24,085 nucleotides of DNA from JBBTWG01 sp038062935 (GCA_038062935.1 JBBTWG010000010.1:1-24085); one strand, 5' to 3'. Shown: positions 7,739-16,786, numbered from the stretch's first letter. Notes: a model not told the origin generated them from the letters alone. A program made the numbers and translations.

Positions 7739-7775
7739 GGACATGTGACGTGTGACAATTGACATGTGACTCTAG
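7739..7775. repeat. Degenerate heptamer array (ACATGTG type)
   Basis: Plus-strand 7-mers from 7741: ACATGTG-ACGTGTG-ACAATTG-ACATGTG-ACTCTAG. The last unit contains the deacetylase-like gene's stop (TAG on the minus strand, 7772-7774). Same period and same 3'-end position as the TTTAGGA arrays elsewhere, but a different unit. Confidence 0.75.
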
Positions 7776-8746
7776 ACTTCTTGATTGATTAATTTTTTGA
7801 ATTTTTCAAGTGAAACTTGTCCGGGGATTCGGACGCGAGTGATTGCGAACCGATCTTTTTCTGCGTGCTTGTAGCCTAGGTCTGTGAGCGTTGCATTGGC
7901 GTATCCTGCCCTTTCAACTTCTTCGCGAGTGACGGAGTTGTATCGATTCAGTGGATAGGAGAAAGACTTTACTTCGTGTCCTACCAAATCTTCCAAGGTT
8001 TTTTTACTTTGCCTCATTTCGTATTGGACCTCTGTTCGTTTTTTTCTCAGTAGATCTGCGTGATTTACTCCTTCGGAAGCAATGGTGACGAATCCAGATA
8101 AATCCATTTCTTTGATTTGTGCTCCTGTGATGTAGCTATCTTTTCCGATAAATTCAGTGGCGATGTATGTCGTTGCCTTTGCGTCATATTTTTTTAGGAG
8201 CGGAAATGCGTTTTCATAAAAATCACGGTATCCATCATTAAATGTGAGCATGATAGGTTTTTCGGGGAGTGTTTTTTCGTTTCTCCATGCAGATTCGAGA
8301 TCGTCGAACGTGATTGTTTCGAACCCTTCTTTTTGAATTTCCTGGAGCTGTTCTTCAAATTTTTGTGGAGAGACCGAGAGTCTGATTCCTACAGGATCTT
8401 TTGTGTTCGTGTAATCGCGGATATAGTGGTACATCAAAATAGGGAATGGTTTTGGTGTTGCAAACCCTTGAGTATTTTTTTGGAGATTCTTATTTTGTAT
8501 TTCGTTGTTTGCTTGTAATTTTTCGAGAGGCTCTTTTTCTTTATTCTCCATGCTGAAAGCCACTCCGGTAATGATGATAAGTCCTATGATTCCGAGGAAA
8601 ATTGTTTTCCTGATTCTATTTCTTTTTTCAACCCTTGCTTTTTTTTGCGCAAGACTTTTTTCTATTGTGTGAAGTTTTTTCTGAATTTTTTTTGCAGCCT
8701 GTAGTATATCTTTTGGTGCGACTTTTTTTGTGCTTTTTTTCTTCAT
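7772..8746 (-). CDS. Membrane-anchored polysaccharide deacetylase homologue with altered catalytic motifs
   Basis: 324 residues from the ATG at 8746, chosen over a start 6 codons upstream because a CATAAT box lies 6 nt before it. Residues 1-46 are a highly basic cytoplasmic segment, 47-66 a transmembrane helix, 67-100 a linker, and the rest a NodB/polysaccharide deacetylase domain (ILMYHYI, about 103-109; SFSYPLNRYN, 261-270). This family removes N- or O-acetyl groups from peptidoglycan or other glycans outside the cell. Motif 1, normally TFDDG, is TFNDG (168-172), so the first Asp, the catalytic base, is Asn. Motif 2, normally H-[ST]-x-x-H, is EGVNH (225-229), so one metal-binding His is Glu. 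The protein may be inactive, a glycan-binding pseudoenzyme, or chemically altered. The stop lies in a heptamer array, 58 nt before gltX. Confidence 0.9.
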   Translation of the reverse strand: MKKKSTKKVAPKDILQAAKKIQKKLHTIEKSLAQKKARVEKRNRIRKTIFLGIIGLIIITGVAFSMENKEKEPLEKLQANNEIQNKNLQKNTQGFATPKPFPILMYHYIRDYTNTKDPVGIRLSVSPQKFEEQLQEIQKEGFETITFDDLESAWRNEKTLPEKPIMLTFNDGYRDFYENAFPLLKKYDAKATTYIATEFIGKDSYITGAQIKEMDLSGFVTIASEGVNHADLLRKKRTEVQYEMRQSKKTLEDLVGHEVKSFSYPLNRYNSVTREEVERAGYANATLTDLGYKHAEKDRFAITRVRIPGQVSLEKFKKLINQEV

Positions 8747-8835
8747 ACTTCTATTATGCACCACTTTTTGAAATTTTCGAGCGATTCCTTCAGAGATTCT
8801 GTTTTTGTTTTGACAAGTTTACTGCCTATGATCAT
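8743..8835 (-). CDS. Candidate 30-codon ORF overlapping the deacetylase start (ATGA)
   Basis: ATG at 8835 opens a 30-codon frame, MIIGSKLVKTKTESL then KESLENFKKWCIIEV, whose TGA overlaps the deacetylase ATG in a 4-nt ATGA junction, the arrangement typical of translational coupling. It contains one Trp codon (residue 25) and lies just downstream of a trp-operator-like palindrome. It could be a leader peptide or a small protein, but it may equally be chance; no Shine-Dalgarno motif and no family resemblance are seen. Confidence 0.25.
   Translation of the reverse strand: MIIGSKLVKTKTESLKESLENFKKWCIIEV
8753..8758 (-). promoter_or_regulatory. Possible -10 for the deacetylase-like gene
   Basis: CATAAT on the minus strand, 6 nt before the ATG at 8746, the same spacing as gltX. 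The -35 region is poor, so this is weaker than the other leaderless promoters. Confidence 0.4.
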
Positions 8836-8864
8836 TTGTTGATGTACTGGTACATCAGTACACT
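8836..8864 (+). promoter_or_regulatory. Predicted TrpR-controlled promoter pointing antisense into trpR
   Basis: TTGTTG (8836-8841), a 17-nt spacer and TACACT (8859-8864) on the plus strand, with a trp-operator-like palindrome (8844-8861) starting 2 nt after the -35 and running into the -10. The trpR promoter has exactly the same geometry. The product would be an RNA antisense to the 3' end of trpR. Confidence 0.4.
8844..8861. promoter_or_regulatory. TrpR operator-like palindrome 2
   Basis: GTACTGGTACATCAGTAC: half-sites GTACTG and CAGTAC are perfect inverted repeats. The GTACT-N8-AGTAC layout equals that of E. coli trp operators (trpR operator type). It lies 18 nt beyond the trpR stop codon. 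Confidence 0.7.
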
Positions 8865-8879
8865 CTTGTTACAAAAAAA

Positions 8880-9146
8880 TTACTTTGTTATGAAATTCTT
8901 GAATCCTCCTCTGCTTTTCTGAACTGCACGCGAACCTCTGGTAATCTTCGATATGCTGACTTTGAGTGTTTTGCTGATTTTACGATGAGCAACTCCTTTC
9001 ATAATCATTTTTACGATTTGCCAACGTTCTGCGAGTGAGTTGACTTCTTTTTCTGTCAAAAAATCACGCAAAAACTCCGCGGCTTGCTTTGGAGTTCGTA
9101 TTTTGACAAGAATCTTACTGATTTCTGTTGCATTTTTCTTCTTCAT
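8880..9146 (-). CDS. trpR: TrpR-family repressor (TrpR/YerC-like)
   Basis: 88 residues from the ATG at 9146. The frame stays open 46 codons further upstream, but that extension runs through the divergent ftsK promoter and trpR's own TTGACA-17-TACAGT promoter, which ends 7 nt before this ATG. The protein shows the all-helical Trp repressor fold: FLRDFLTEKEVNSLAERW (helices of the dimer core), then the helix-turn-helix HRKISKTLKVSISKITRGS. The ITRGS of the recognition helix is shared with E. coli TrpR, which binds GTACT half-sites. TrpR represses in response to tryptophan; YerC-type relatives have less clear ligands. Two GTACT-N8-RGTAC palindromes flank the gene, one in its own promoter, so autoregulation is likely. 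No trp biosynthesis genes are in the window. Confidence 0.88.
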   Translation of the reverse strand: MKKKNATEISKILVKIRTPKQAAEFLRDFLTEKEVNSLAERWQIVKMIMKGVAHRKISKTLKVSISKITRGSRAVQKSRGGFKNFITK

Positions 9147-9153
9147 ATGTTGA

Positions 9154-9182
9154 ACTGTACTGATAGACCGGTACGTTGTCAA
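9154..9182 (-). promoter_or_regulatory. trpR promoter (leaderless)
   Basis: Minus strand TTGACA (9182-9177), a 17-nt spacer and TACAGT (9159-9154), then 7 nt to the ATG at 9146. Perfect -35 and ideal spacing. The operator palindrome lies in the spacer and reaches into the -10. Confidence 0.8.
9157..9174. promoter_or_regulatory. TrpR operator-like palindrome 1 (autoregulatory)
   Basis: GTACTGATAGACCGGTAC: half-sites GTACTG and CGGTAC, one mismatch from a perfect inverted repeat. It covers the spacer and the start of the -10 of the trpR promoter, so bound repressor would block RNA polymerase. Confidence 0.7.
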
Positions 9183-9195
9183 ATTTTCTTTTTCA

Positions 9196-9224
9196 TGGAC
9201 TGACAAAGGTAAATCCGGTATAAT
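9196..9224 (+). promoter_or_regulatory. ftsK promoter (leaderless)
   Basis: TGGACT (9196-9201), a 17-nt spacer and TATAAT (9219-9224), then 7 nt to the ATG at 9232. Divergent from the trpR promoter; the two -35 boxes are only 13 bp apart. Confidence 0.75.
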
Positions 9225-9231
9225 TGTGTAC

Positions 9232-11487
9232 ATGTTTGGTTCCCGCAAAAGACGTTCTTCCAAAAAAACTTCCTCTCCCCGCAAACGGAAATCGAGCTTT
9301 CGGCTTCAGCTCCATTCGCAAGTAGCTCGTGATATTTGGGCTCTTCTCTATGGTTCGTTCGCCGTGCTTTTGATTCTGAGCCTGAAAGGCGCCTTTGGTC
9401 TTGTTGGAGACCTTTTTATTGGTTTGTTGCAGCCAATTCTTGGATGGGGGATCTATGTGATTCCTGGCTTCTTTGGGCTTATCTCTCTCATGCTTTTCTT
9501 TTCGAAGACCGTTTCTTTTGGTTTTACTCGTGTGCTGGGTATTTTCATGCTTTTCCTCTCTGTTCTGAGTATTTTCCATCTTTCTGTTCCTATTTCAGAC
9601 CTCTATGCTGTCGCAGATCAGGGTCAATATGGTGGATATACTGGATTTGTGACAAATTTTCTTTTCCGTCAGGTTCTCCACGTGGGACATGTAGGAGCTA
9701 CTGTTGTTTTCCTTACTATTTTTTTCGTAGGCGTTTTACTGACATTCAATATTTCTCTTCGCCAACTCTTTGCTTTTTTGAGTGGAGGGGTTTCTCTGAA
9801 ACGTGTCAAAGTTCGTTCTGGAAACGATGAAGAGGATGATGATTTGGAAGAAGAGCCTGCAATTTTGATCCGTCGTTCTACGATTTCTGAAGATGATATG
9901 AAAGATGTTCCCGTAGAAGATGAAGAAATCGAACATACTGAAGAAGAGCAGGAGCCGAGGGTTGTTTCTTTCCAACCTGCTGCGAAAACTACTTCTGGTC
10001 CGGTGAAATCTGGTACGGCGAAGAAAAAAGAAGATGAGGAGCCTTGGGAATTTCCTTCACTTGATCTTTTGAGTCCTCCTGCAAAAAGTGTTGCTATGGA
10101 CGCCGATCTCCTCATGGAATATGCGGAAAAAATTAAAAATAAATTAAAACAATTTGGGATTCAGGTCGGAATGCATGAAGTGAATGTCGGTCCGACAGTT
10201 GTCCAATATACGCTGCGTCCAGATGAAGGTGTGAAACTCTCAAAAATTCTTTCATTGAAGAACGATATTGCTCTTGCTCTTGCGGCGAAATCAGTTCGTA
10301 TTGAAGCGCCTATTCCTGGGAAATCTTTGGTCGGCATTGAAGTTCCAAATGAGAATCGTGTGAATGTTCATTTGCGCGAAATTCTTGATAGTAAAGAATT
10401 TTCTGGTGTTGATTCCAAACTTCGTTTGCCACTCGGGCGTGATGTTTCTGGAAAACCGGTGGTGGGGGATTTGTCTTCCATGCCGCATCTTTTGATAGCT
10501 GGTTCTACCGGTTCTGGAAAATCGGTGGGAATGAATGCATTTTTGATTTCACTTCTGTATCAAAATTCTCCGTCGGAATTGAAGATGATTATGATCGATC
10601 CGAAACGTGTTGAGTTGAATTTCTATAATGGCATTCCGCATTTGCTCACACCGGTTATCACAGAGCCTGAGAAGGCGGCGATTGCACTGCGTTGGGCGGT
10701 TTCGGAGATGACTCGTCGTTATCAGATGCTTTCAGAAAAGCATCATCGTAATTTGGCCGATTACAACAATGACGATGCAATTGAAGAAAAATTGCCACGC
10801 ATCGTGATCGTGATTGATGAGCTTGCGGATCTCATGATGGTGGCGAAAAGTGAAGTGGAAGCGTCGGTCTGTCGTATCGCGCAGATGGCGCGTGCGGTCG
10901 GCATGCATTTGATTGTGGCGACACAGCGCCCGAGTGTAGACGTCATTACGGGCTTGATTAAGGCAAATATTCCTTCTCGTATTGCGTACGCGGTTTCGTC
11001 TTCGATTGATTCGCGAACGATTCTGGATGGCATCGGTGCGGAAGATCTGCTCGGGCGTGGTGACATGCTGTACATGCCGAGCGGCATGAATAAGCCACAG
11101 CGTATTCAGGGTGTGTATCTCTCGACGGCGGAACTGGAGCGCGTGACGAACAATGTGAAAATTATGTGTGAGCCGGATTATCTGGATGAAGTGACTTCGC
11201 GTAACACTGCGGCTGTGCGCGTTCAGGGAGTTCCTGAATCGGTGTTTTCGAATGGTGAAGAGACGGATGATGAAACTCTTCTGAAGAATGCTTTACAGCT
11301 CGTCGTTGAGAGTCGAAAAGCTTCGGCGTCGCTCTTGCAGCGTCGTTTGAAGGTGGGTTATGCGCGTGCGGCGCGACTTCTGGATCTCATGGAAGAGCGT
11401 GGCTGGATTGGACCTTCACAGGGTGCCAAGGCGCGCGAGATTTATTATCAAGGAGCTACGACCGTGGAGTCGGATGGGGAGATGTAG
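9232..11487 (+). CDS. ftsK: DNA translocase FtsK/SpoIIIE
   Basis: 751 residues. A membrane-anchored ATPase that pumps chromosomal DNA through the division septum. The N-terminus is basic (RKRRSSKK), followed by about four transmembrane segments (roughly 35-190), an acidic Glu/Asp-rich linker (200-285), and the alpha/beta motor domain: GPTVVQYTLRP, Walker A GSTGSGKS (about 424-431) and Walker B IVIVIDELADLMM. The C-terminal winged-helix gamma domain (about 685-740: LLQRRLKVGYARAARLLDLM) normally reads KOPS/SRS orientation sites. I chose the ATG at 9232 rather than the in-frame GTG at 9226, because the GTG is only 1 nt past the -10 and could not be transcribed. The stop TAG (11485-11487) begins a heptamer repeat array. 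Compact linker compared with E. coli; similar in size to SpoIIIE. Confidence 0.97.
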   Translation: MFGSRKRRSSKKTSSPRKRKSSFRLQLHSQVARDIWALLYGSFAVLLILSLKGAFGLVGDLFIGLLQPILGWGIYVIPGFFGLISLMLFFSKTVSFGFTRVLGIFMLFLSVLSIFHLSVPISDLYAVADQGQYGGYTGFVTNFLFRQVLHVGHVGATVVFLTIFFVGVLLTFNISLRQLFAFLSGGVSLKRVKVRSGNDEEDDDLEEEPAILIRRSTISEDDMKDVPVEDEEIEHTEEEQEPRVVSFQPAAKTTSGPVKSGTAKKKEDEEPWEFPSLDLLSPPAKSVAMDADLLMEYAEKIKNKLKQFGIQVGMHEVNVGPTVVQYTLRPDEGVKLSKILSLKNDIALALAAKSVRIEAPIPGKSLVGIEVPNENRVNVHLREILDSKEFSGVDSKLRLPLGRDVSGKPVVGDLSSMPHLLIAGSTGSGKSVGMNAFLISLLYQNSPSELKMIMIDPKRVELNFYNGIPHLLTPVITEPEKAAIALRWAVSEMTRRYQMLSEKHHRNLADYNNDDAIEEKLPRIVIVIDELADLMMVAKSEVEASVCRIAQMARAVGMHLIVATQRPSVDVITGLIKANIPSRIAYAVSSSIDSRTILDGIGAEDLLGRGDMLYMPSGMNKPQRIQGVYLSTAELERVTNNVKIMCEPDYLDEVTSRNTAAVRVQGVPESVFSNGEETDDETLLKNALQLVVESRKASASLLQRRLKVGYARAARLLDLMEERGWIGPSQGAKAREIYYQGATTVESDGEM

Positions 11488-11530
11488 GGAGGGCAGGATT
11501 TAGGGTGTAGGATTTAGGAGTTAGGATTGG
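11481..11530. repeat. Degenerate heptamer array (TTTAGGA type) at the ftsK 3' end
   Basis: From 11481 the plus strand reads in 7-mers GATGTAG-GGAGGGC-AGGATTT-AGGGTGT-AGGATTT-AGGAGTT-AGGATTG. The first unit includes the ftsK stop codon. Related to the arrays at 4159-4195 and 19660-19687. Confidence 0.8.
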
Positions 11531-11588
11531 TATTGTCTCATGACATAGTTTTTTTGTTTTTCTACTTCAAAGGTTTGTAAAATTTTTT

Positions 11589-11613
11589 CTGGAGAATTAT
11601 TCTGGTTTTCCAG
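11589..11613 (+). terminator. Weak hairpin downstream of ftsK
   Basis: CTGGAGAA and TTTTCCAG pair over 8 bp (one G-U) around a 9-nt loop, followed by TTTATG rather than a clean T-run. Possibly an imperfect terminator for ftsK. The rest of 11531-11677 is AT-rich with nothing recognised. Confidence 0.25.
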
Positions 11614-11677
11614 TTTATGAATTTGTAATAAATAATTTAGATTTCGTTCAGAATTTTTTGATACTTTGAAGAAAATT

Positions 11678-11683
11678 TACTAT
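11678..11683 (+). promoter_or_regulatory. Putative -10 of the coiled-coil gene
   Basis: TACTAT lies 10 nt before the ATG at 11694, again implying a very short or absent leader. No strong -35. Confidence 0.45.
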
Positions 11684-11693
11684 TTTCTTTCTT

Positions 11694-12297
11694 ATGGTTT
11701 CTGTCGATCATTCACCAGTCACGTTTGCACAGCTTTTGGAAGCCTTGCGTCCTATTCATGAGGAGCTTCGTGCTTTGCGGATAGATGTTGCTCAGCTCAA
11801 GGCTGATGTCTTGTATCTTAAGACTGAGGTGTCTGATCTTCGAACTGAGGTGTCTGATCTTCGAACTGAGGTGTCTGATCTTCGAACTGAGGTGTCTGNN
11901 NNNNNNNNNNNNNNNNNNNNNNNNNNNNNNNNNNNNNNNNNNNNNNNNNNNNNNNNNNNNNNNNNNNNNNNNNNNNNNNNNNNNNNNNNNNNNNNNNNAT
12001 CTCAAAACTGAGCTTCGCGATTTCAAAGATGAATTTTATGGCTTTAAGACTGATACGAATAGTCGTTTTGAGGCTCTTGAGAGAAAGATGGATGATGGTT
12101 TTGCTATTGTTGCGAATTACTTTTCTGAGATAGTAGCGAATATGGCTACTAAAGATGAATTAAGGGCTGTTGAAGCGCGACTCGATTCTCGAATTAATGT
12201 CATATTTGAAACAATGGCGACAAAGGAGGATATACGATTTGTTCGAATTCCTCTTTATGATCATGAAAAGAGAATTTCGATTCTTGAGAGAAATTGA
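11694..12297 (+). CDS. Heptad-repeat coiled-coil protein, interrupted by a scaffold gap
   Basis: The first part (11694-11898) starts MVSVDHSPVTFAQLLEALRP and turns into perfect 7-residue repeats (TEVSDLR, at least three and a half). After 100 N's the second part continues LKTELRDFKDEF and runs to TGA at 12295-12297, with ANMATKDELRAVEARLDSRI, MATKEDIRFV and DHEKRISILE. The two parts look like different frames only because the 100-N placeholder is not a multiple of 3: the left flank ends one base into a codon (g) and the right flank begins with the remaining two (at), rebuilding GAT (Asp) of the D-L-K/R-T-E repeat. The whole protein is a long parallel coiled coil without signal peptide or membrane helix; 'MATK-D/E' coiled-coil proteins of this type are common hypothetical proteins. 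Function unknown. It converges with secA. Confidence 0.75.
11823..11898 (+). repeat. 21-bp in-frame tandem repeat encoding TEVSDLR
   Basis: ACTGAGGTGTCTGATCTTCGA is repeated exactly at 11823, 11844 and 11865, with a 13-nt partial copy at 11886 running into the gap. Diverged copies continue at 12007 after the gap. Each unit encodes one coiled-coil heptad. Confidence 0.92.
11899..11998. other. Assembly gap (100 N)
   Basis: Exactly 100 N's, a conventional placeholder for unknown length. It falls within a 21-bp tandem repeat, the likely cause of the assembly break. Confidence 0.98.
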
Positions 12298-12320
12298 TTT
12301 ATAGATTTTCTTGGGTTCAA

Positions 12321-14909
<2,589 letters not shown>

Positions 14910-14918
14910 TGTGCGTGG

Positions 14919-14927
14919 ATTATAGCA
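14919..14927 (-). promoter_or_regulatory. Extended -10 promoter of secA
   Basis: TGC-TATAAT on the minus strand, 9 nt before the ATG at 14909; predicted leader 0-3 nt. No clear -35. Confidence 0.7.
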
Positions 14928-14933
14928 TATTCC

Positions 14934-14956
14934 GGAAACCTCTTTGAGAGGTTTCC
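14934..14956 (-). terminator. Perfect 10-bp hairpin between the sugar transferase gene and secA
   Basis: GGAAACCTCT and AGAGGTTTCC pair perfectly around a 3-nt loop. The hairpin begins at the last base of the sugar transferase stop codon and ends 7 nt before the secA extended -10. It lacks a T-run on either strand, so it is an atypical terminator or an RNA 3'-end stabiliser. Confidence 0.55.
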
Positions 14957-16386
14957 TATTCTTGATAGCCTTTCACGATCACGCCGAGCGTTTTGATGAT
15001 GATTTTGAGATCTAGAAGTGCTGTCCAGTTGCGGATGTAATAGGTGTCGTATTTGATCTCTTTTTCGAATTCCAGATTGCTGCGGCCATTAATTTGTGAG
15101 AGGCCGGTGATTCCTGGTTTTACTTCCAAGACGAAGTGCTGGCTTTTTTCGTACTTCTCAATTTCTTCTGGGAAATGTGGACGTGGACCGACGAGACTCA
15201 TGTCGCCTTTCAGGACGTTCCAGAAATTCGGAATTTCGTCGATGCTGGAACGGCGTAGGAATTTTCCGACTTTTGTAATCCGCGGATCGTCTTTGATTTT
15301 CACCAACGGGGAGCCTTTTCGAATATTTTCTTCTTTCATTTCGTAGCGCTTCTGATGCGATTTGTCGACCATGGTACGGAGTTTGTAGAATTTGAAAAGT
15401 TTGCCGTGTTGACCGACTCTTTTCACATCGTCGCCGTTATCGAGTTTGGTGAAAAAAATAGGACCTTTGGAATCCAGTTTGATAGCAATTCCCGCAATGA
15501 GAATGATCGGTGCGCTGAGAATGAGACCGATGAGACTTCCGATGATGTCGATGCAGCGTTTCCAGATTTTCCCCCAGCCTTCAAGTGGAGTTGGTTTCAG
15601 GCTTATGAGAGGGATTTTCCCGATGGCGGTGACGTCGATATTGCTGCGTTCCATTTCCAGGAGATCGGGGACGAAACTGTATCCGACATGCAAACTTCGA
15701 CAGAGATTTACGATCTGCGCGTCTTTCATTTTGTTCATGTTCGATTGTGCCTGGATTACTTCTTCGATGTGATTTTTCCGGATAATTGTTTCGAAGTTTT
15801 CGATCGTACCGAGGAAGAGTTCATTGTGTGAGGAGCCATTTTCGGTCATGAAGCCGACGATTTTGTAGTGCGGATTTTTTTCGAGTTCTTTGGTTATTTC
15901 TTTTGCGAATCTGGATTCACCGATGACGGCGATTTTTCTCTGACCTATGCCTTTTTTCAGGAGGATGTATTGAATAATGCGAATGACGGTGCGTCCGGTC
16001 ATGCAGAAAATTATGGTGAGAATCCAGCTGTATCCCATGATGAGACGCGAGAAGGGGAGTGAGTGGATCGCGAAAAAATACGCGATGATGAGCATAAACC
16101 ATGCCGATCCGAGCATGATAATTTTTTTCATTTCGCGACTGAGTGGGGATGTACTTCTGAGTGAGTACATTTCATTGATTCCGAAGATGATGATGAGTAC
16201 GATTGCTGCTGTTGTGGCGAAGTGGAAATAGTCAGTGACATTTGGAAGAATCCCGCGTTCGAGCTCGATTCCTGGGATGAGTTTGGTGAAACTGCGGAGT
16301 CTGTACGCCACAAAAAACGCGAGGAGCGTCATGGCAATATCTACTGGTAAACGGAGAAGGCCGAAGAAGAGGTCGGATTTTTTCAT
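14956..16386 (-). CDS. Undecaprenyl-phosphate sugar phosphotransferase (polyprenyl glycosylphosphotransferase family)
   Basis: 476 residues. Transfers a sugar-1-phosphate from a nucleotide sugar to undecaprenyl phosphate, the first step of a surface polysaccharide. Four N-terminal transmembrane helices (about 7-25, 50-70, 85-110, 115-135) lead to a Rossmann-like CoA-binding segment (RKIAVIGESRFAKEI, about 155) and then the C-terminal sugar transferase domain after a further membrane helix (about 285-305): GKLFKFYKLRTMV, DDPRITKVGKFLRRSS, DEIPNFWNVLKGDMSLVGP and KPGITGLSQINGRS. This is the WbaP/EpsE/CpsE type architecture. I chose the ATG at 16386 because a TGC-TATAAT box lies 10 nt before it; the longer frame (12 codons more) would begin upstream of that promoter. 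UDP-glucose from the nearby galU may feed this pathway. Its acceptor polysaccharide is unknown. Confidence 0.94.
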   Translation of the reverse strand: MKKSDLFFGLLRLPVDIAMTLLAFFVAYRLRSFTKLIPGIELERGILPNVTDYFHFATTAAIVLIIIFGINEMYSLRSTSPLSREMKKIIMLGSAWFMLIIAYFFAIHSLPFSRLIMGYSWILTIIFCMTGRTVIRIIQYILLKKGIGQRKIAVIGESRFAKEITKELEKNPHYKIVGFMTENGSSHNELFLGTIENFETIIRKNHIEEVIQAQSNMNKMKDAQIVNLCRSLHVGYSFVPDLLEMERSNIDVTAIGKIPLISLKPTPLEGWGKIWKRCIDIIGSLIGLILSAPIILIAGIAIKLDSKGPIFFTKLDNGDDVKRVGQHGKLFKFYKLRTMVDKSHQKRYEMKEENIRKGSPLVKIKDDPRITKVGKFLRRSSIDEIPNFWNVLKGDMSLVGPRPHFPEEIEKYEKSQHFVLEVKPGITGLSQINGRSNLEFEKEIKYDTYYIRNWTALLDLKIIIKTLGVIVKGYQE

Positions 16387-16396
16387 TTCTTCGCGA

Positions 16397-16405
16397 ATTA
16401 TAGCA
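16397..16405 (-). promoter_or_regulatory. Extended -10 promoter of the sugar transferase gene
   Basis: TGC-TATAAT on the minus strand, 10 nt before the ATG at 16386. It lies about 20 nt downstream of the rnpB 3' end. Confidence 0.65.
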
Positions 16406-16426
16406 ATTTTCTTCAGATGCAAAAAA

Positions 16427-16786
16427 CATGTTCTTCATAAGCCGGGTTCTGTCGGCGGAGCCGGACGATCATCTCTCTGGGCTTCTTCTCGCGAAGAAGC
16501 TCAAGCGGTGGGCAGAAAATGAGTTTCAAAGCGAACTTGTTCATTTTCATGCCATCCACCTTGCACCACGAAGGGTTTACCCACTGTTCCGGTCTCCCGG
16601 AGAGTCCCACTCTGAGAGCGGACTTTTCACCTTTCCCTCTCGCCGAAGCGAGAAGTAGTATCGTCTCTGTGGCACTGTCCCTCATTCTGGACTTTCGTCC
16701 AGAAGCGGCAGGTGTTACCTGTTTCGCGCTTTGATGGTGCCCGGACTTTCCTCCCCGCCGAAGCGGGGCGATCGTCGAAGAACATG
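16427..16786 (-). ncRNA. rnpB: RNase P RNA, bacterial type A
   Basis: The catalytic RNA that removes 5' leaders from pre-tRNAs. On the minus strand the 5' part has the universal GAGGAAAGTCCGGGC, the middle ACAG...GGGTAAACCC and GGTGCAAGGTGG, and the 3' end ACAGAACCCGGCTTA: all conserved core elements, in order. Helix P1 is a perfect 10-bp pairing of CATGTTCTTC (16786-16777) with GAAGAACATG (16436-16427). It can extend outward by GCAAAA(G) (16793-16787) pairing with the TTTTGC at 16424-16419, so the primary transcript is probably 16793 to about 16420. Several helices are capped by UUCG (e.g. at P3, CCCCGC-UUCG-GCGGGG) and one by GCGA. P1 followed by six U's should itself act as the terminator. 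This explains the gene-free stretch 16387-16862. Confidence 0.97.

Noticed and set aside
7714..7758. Upstream start for gltX (15 codons longer)
   Set aside because: The extension runs through the -10 box and the heptamer repeat; the conserved protein begins exactly at the ATG at 7713.
9226..9231. GTG start for ftsK at 9226
   Set aside because: It begins 1 nt after the -10 box, so the codon would precede the transcription start.
9147..9284. Upstream extension of trpR (46 codons)
   Set aside because: It runs through the trpR promoter and the divergent ftsK promoter and start; the extra residues do not resemble the TrpR family.
11694..12026. Frameshifted pseudogene at the coiled-coil locus
   Set aside because: The frame change comes only from the arbitrary 100-N filler; the flanks join in frame and in repeat register.
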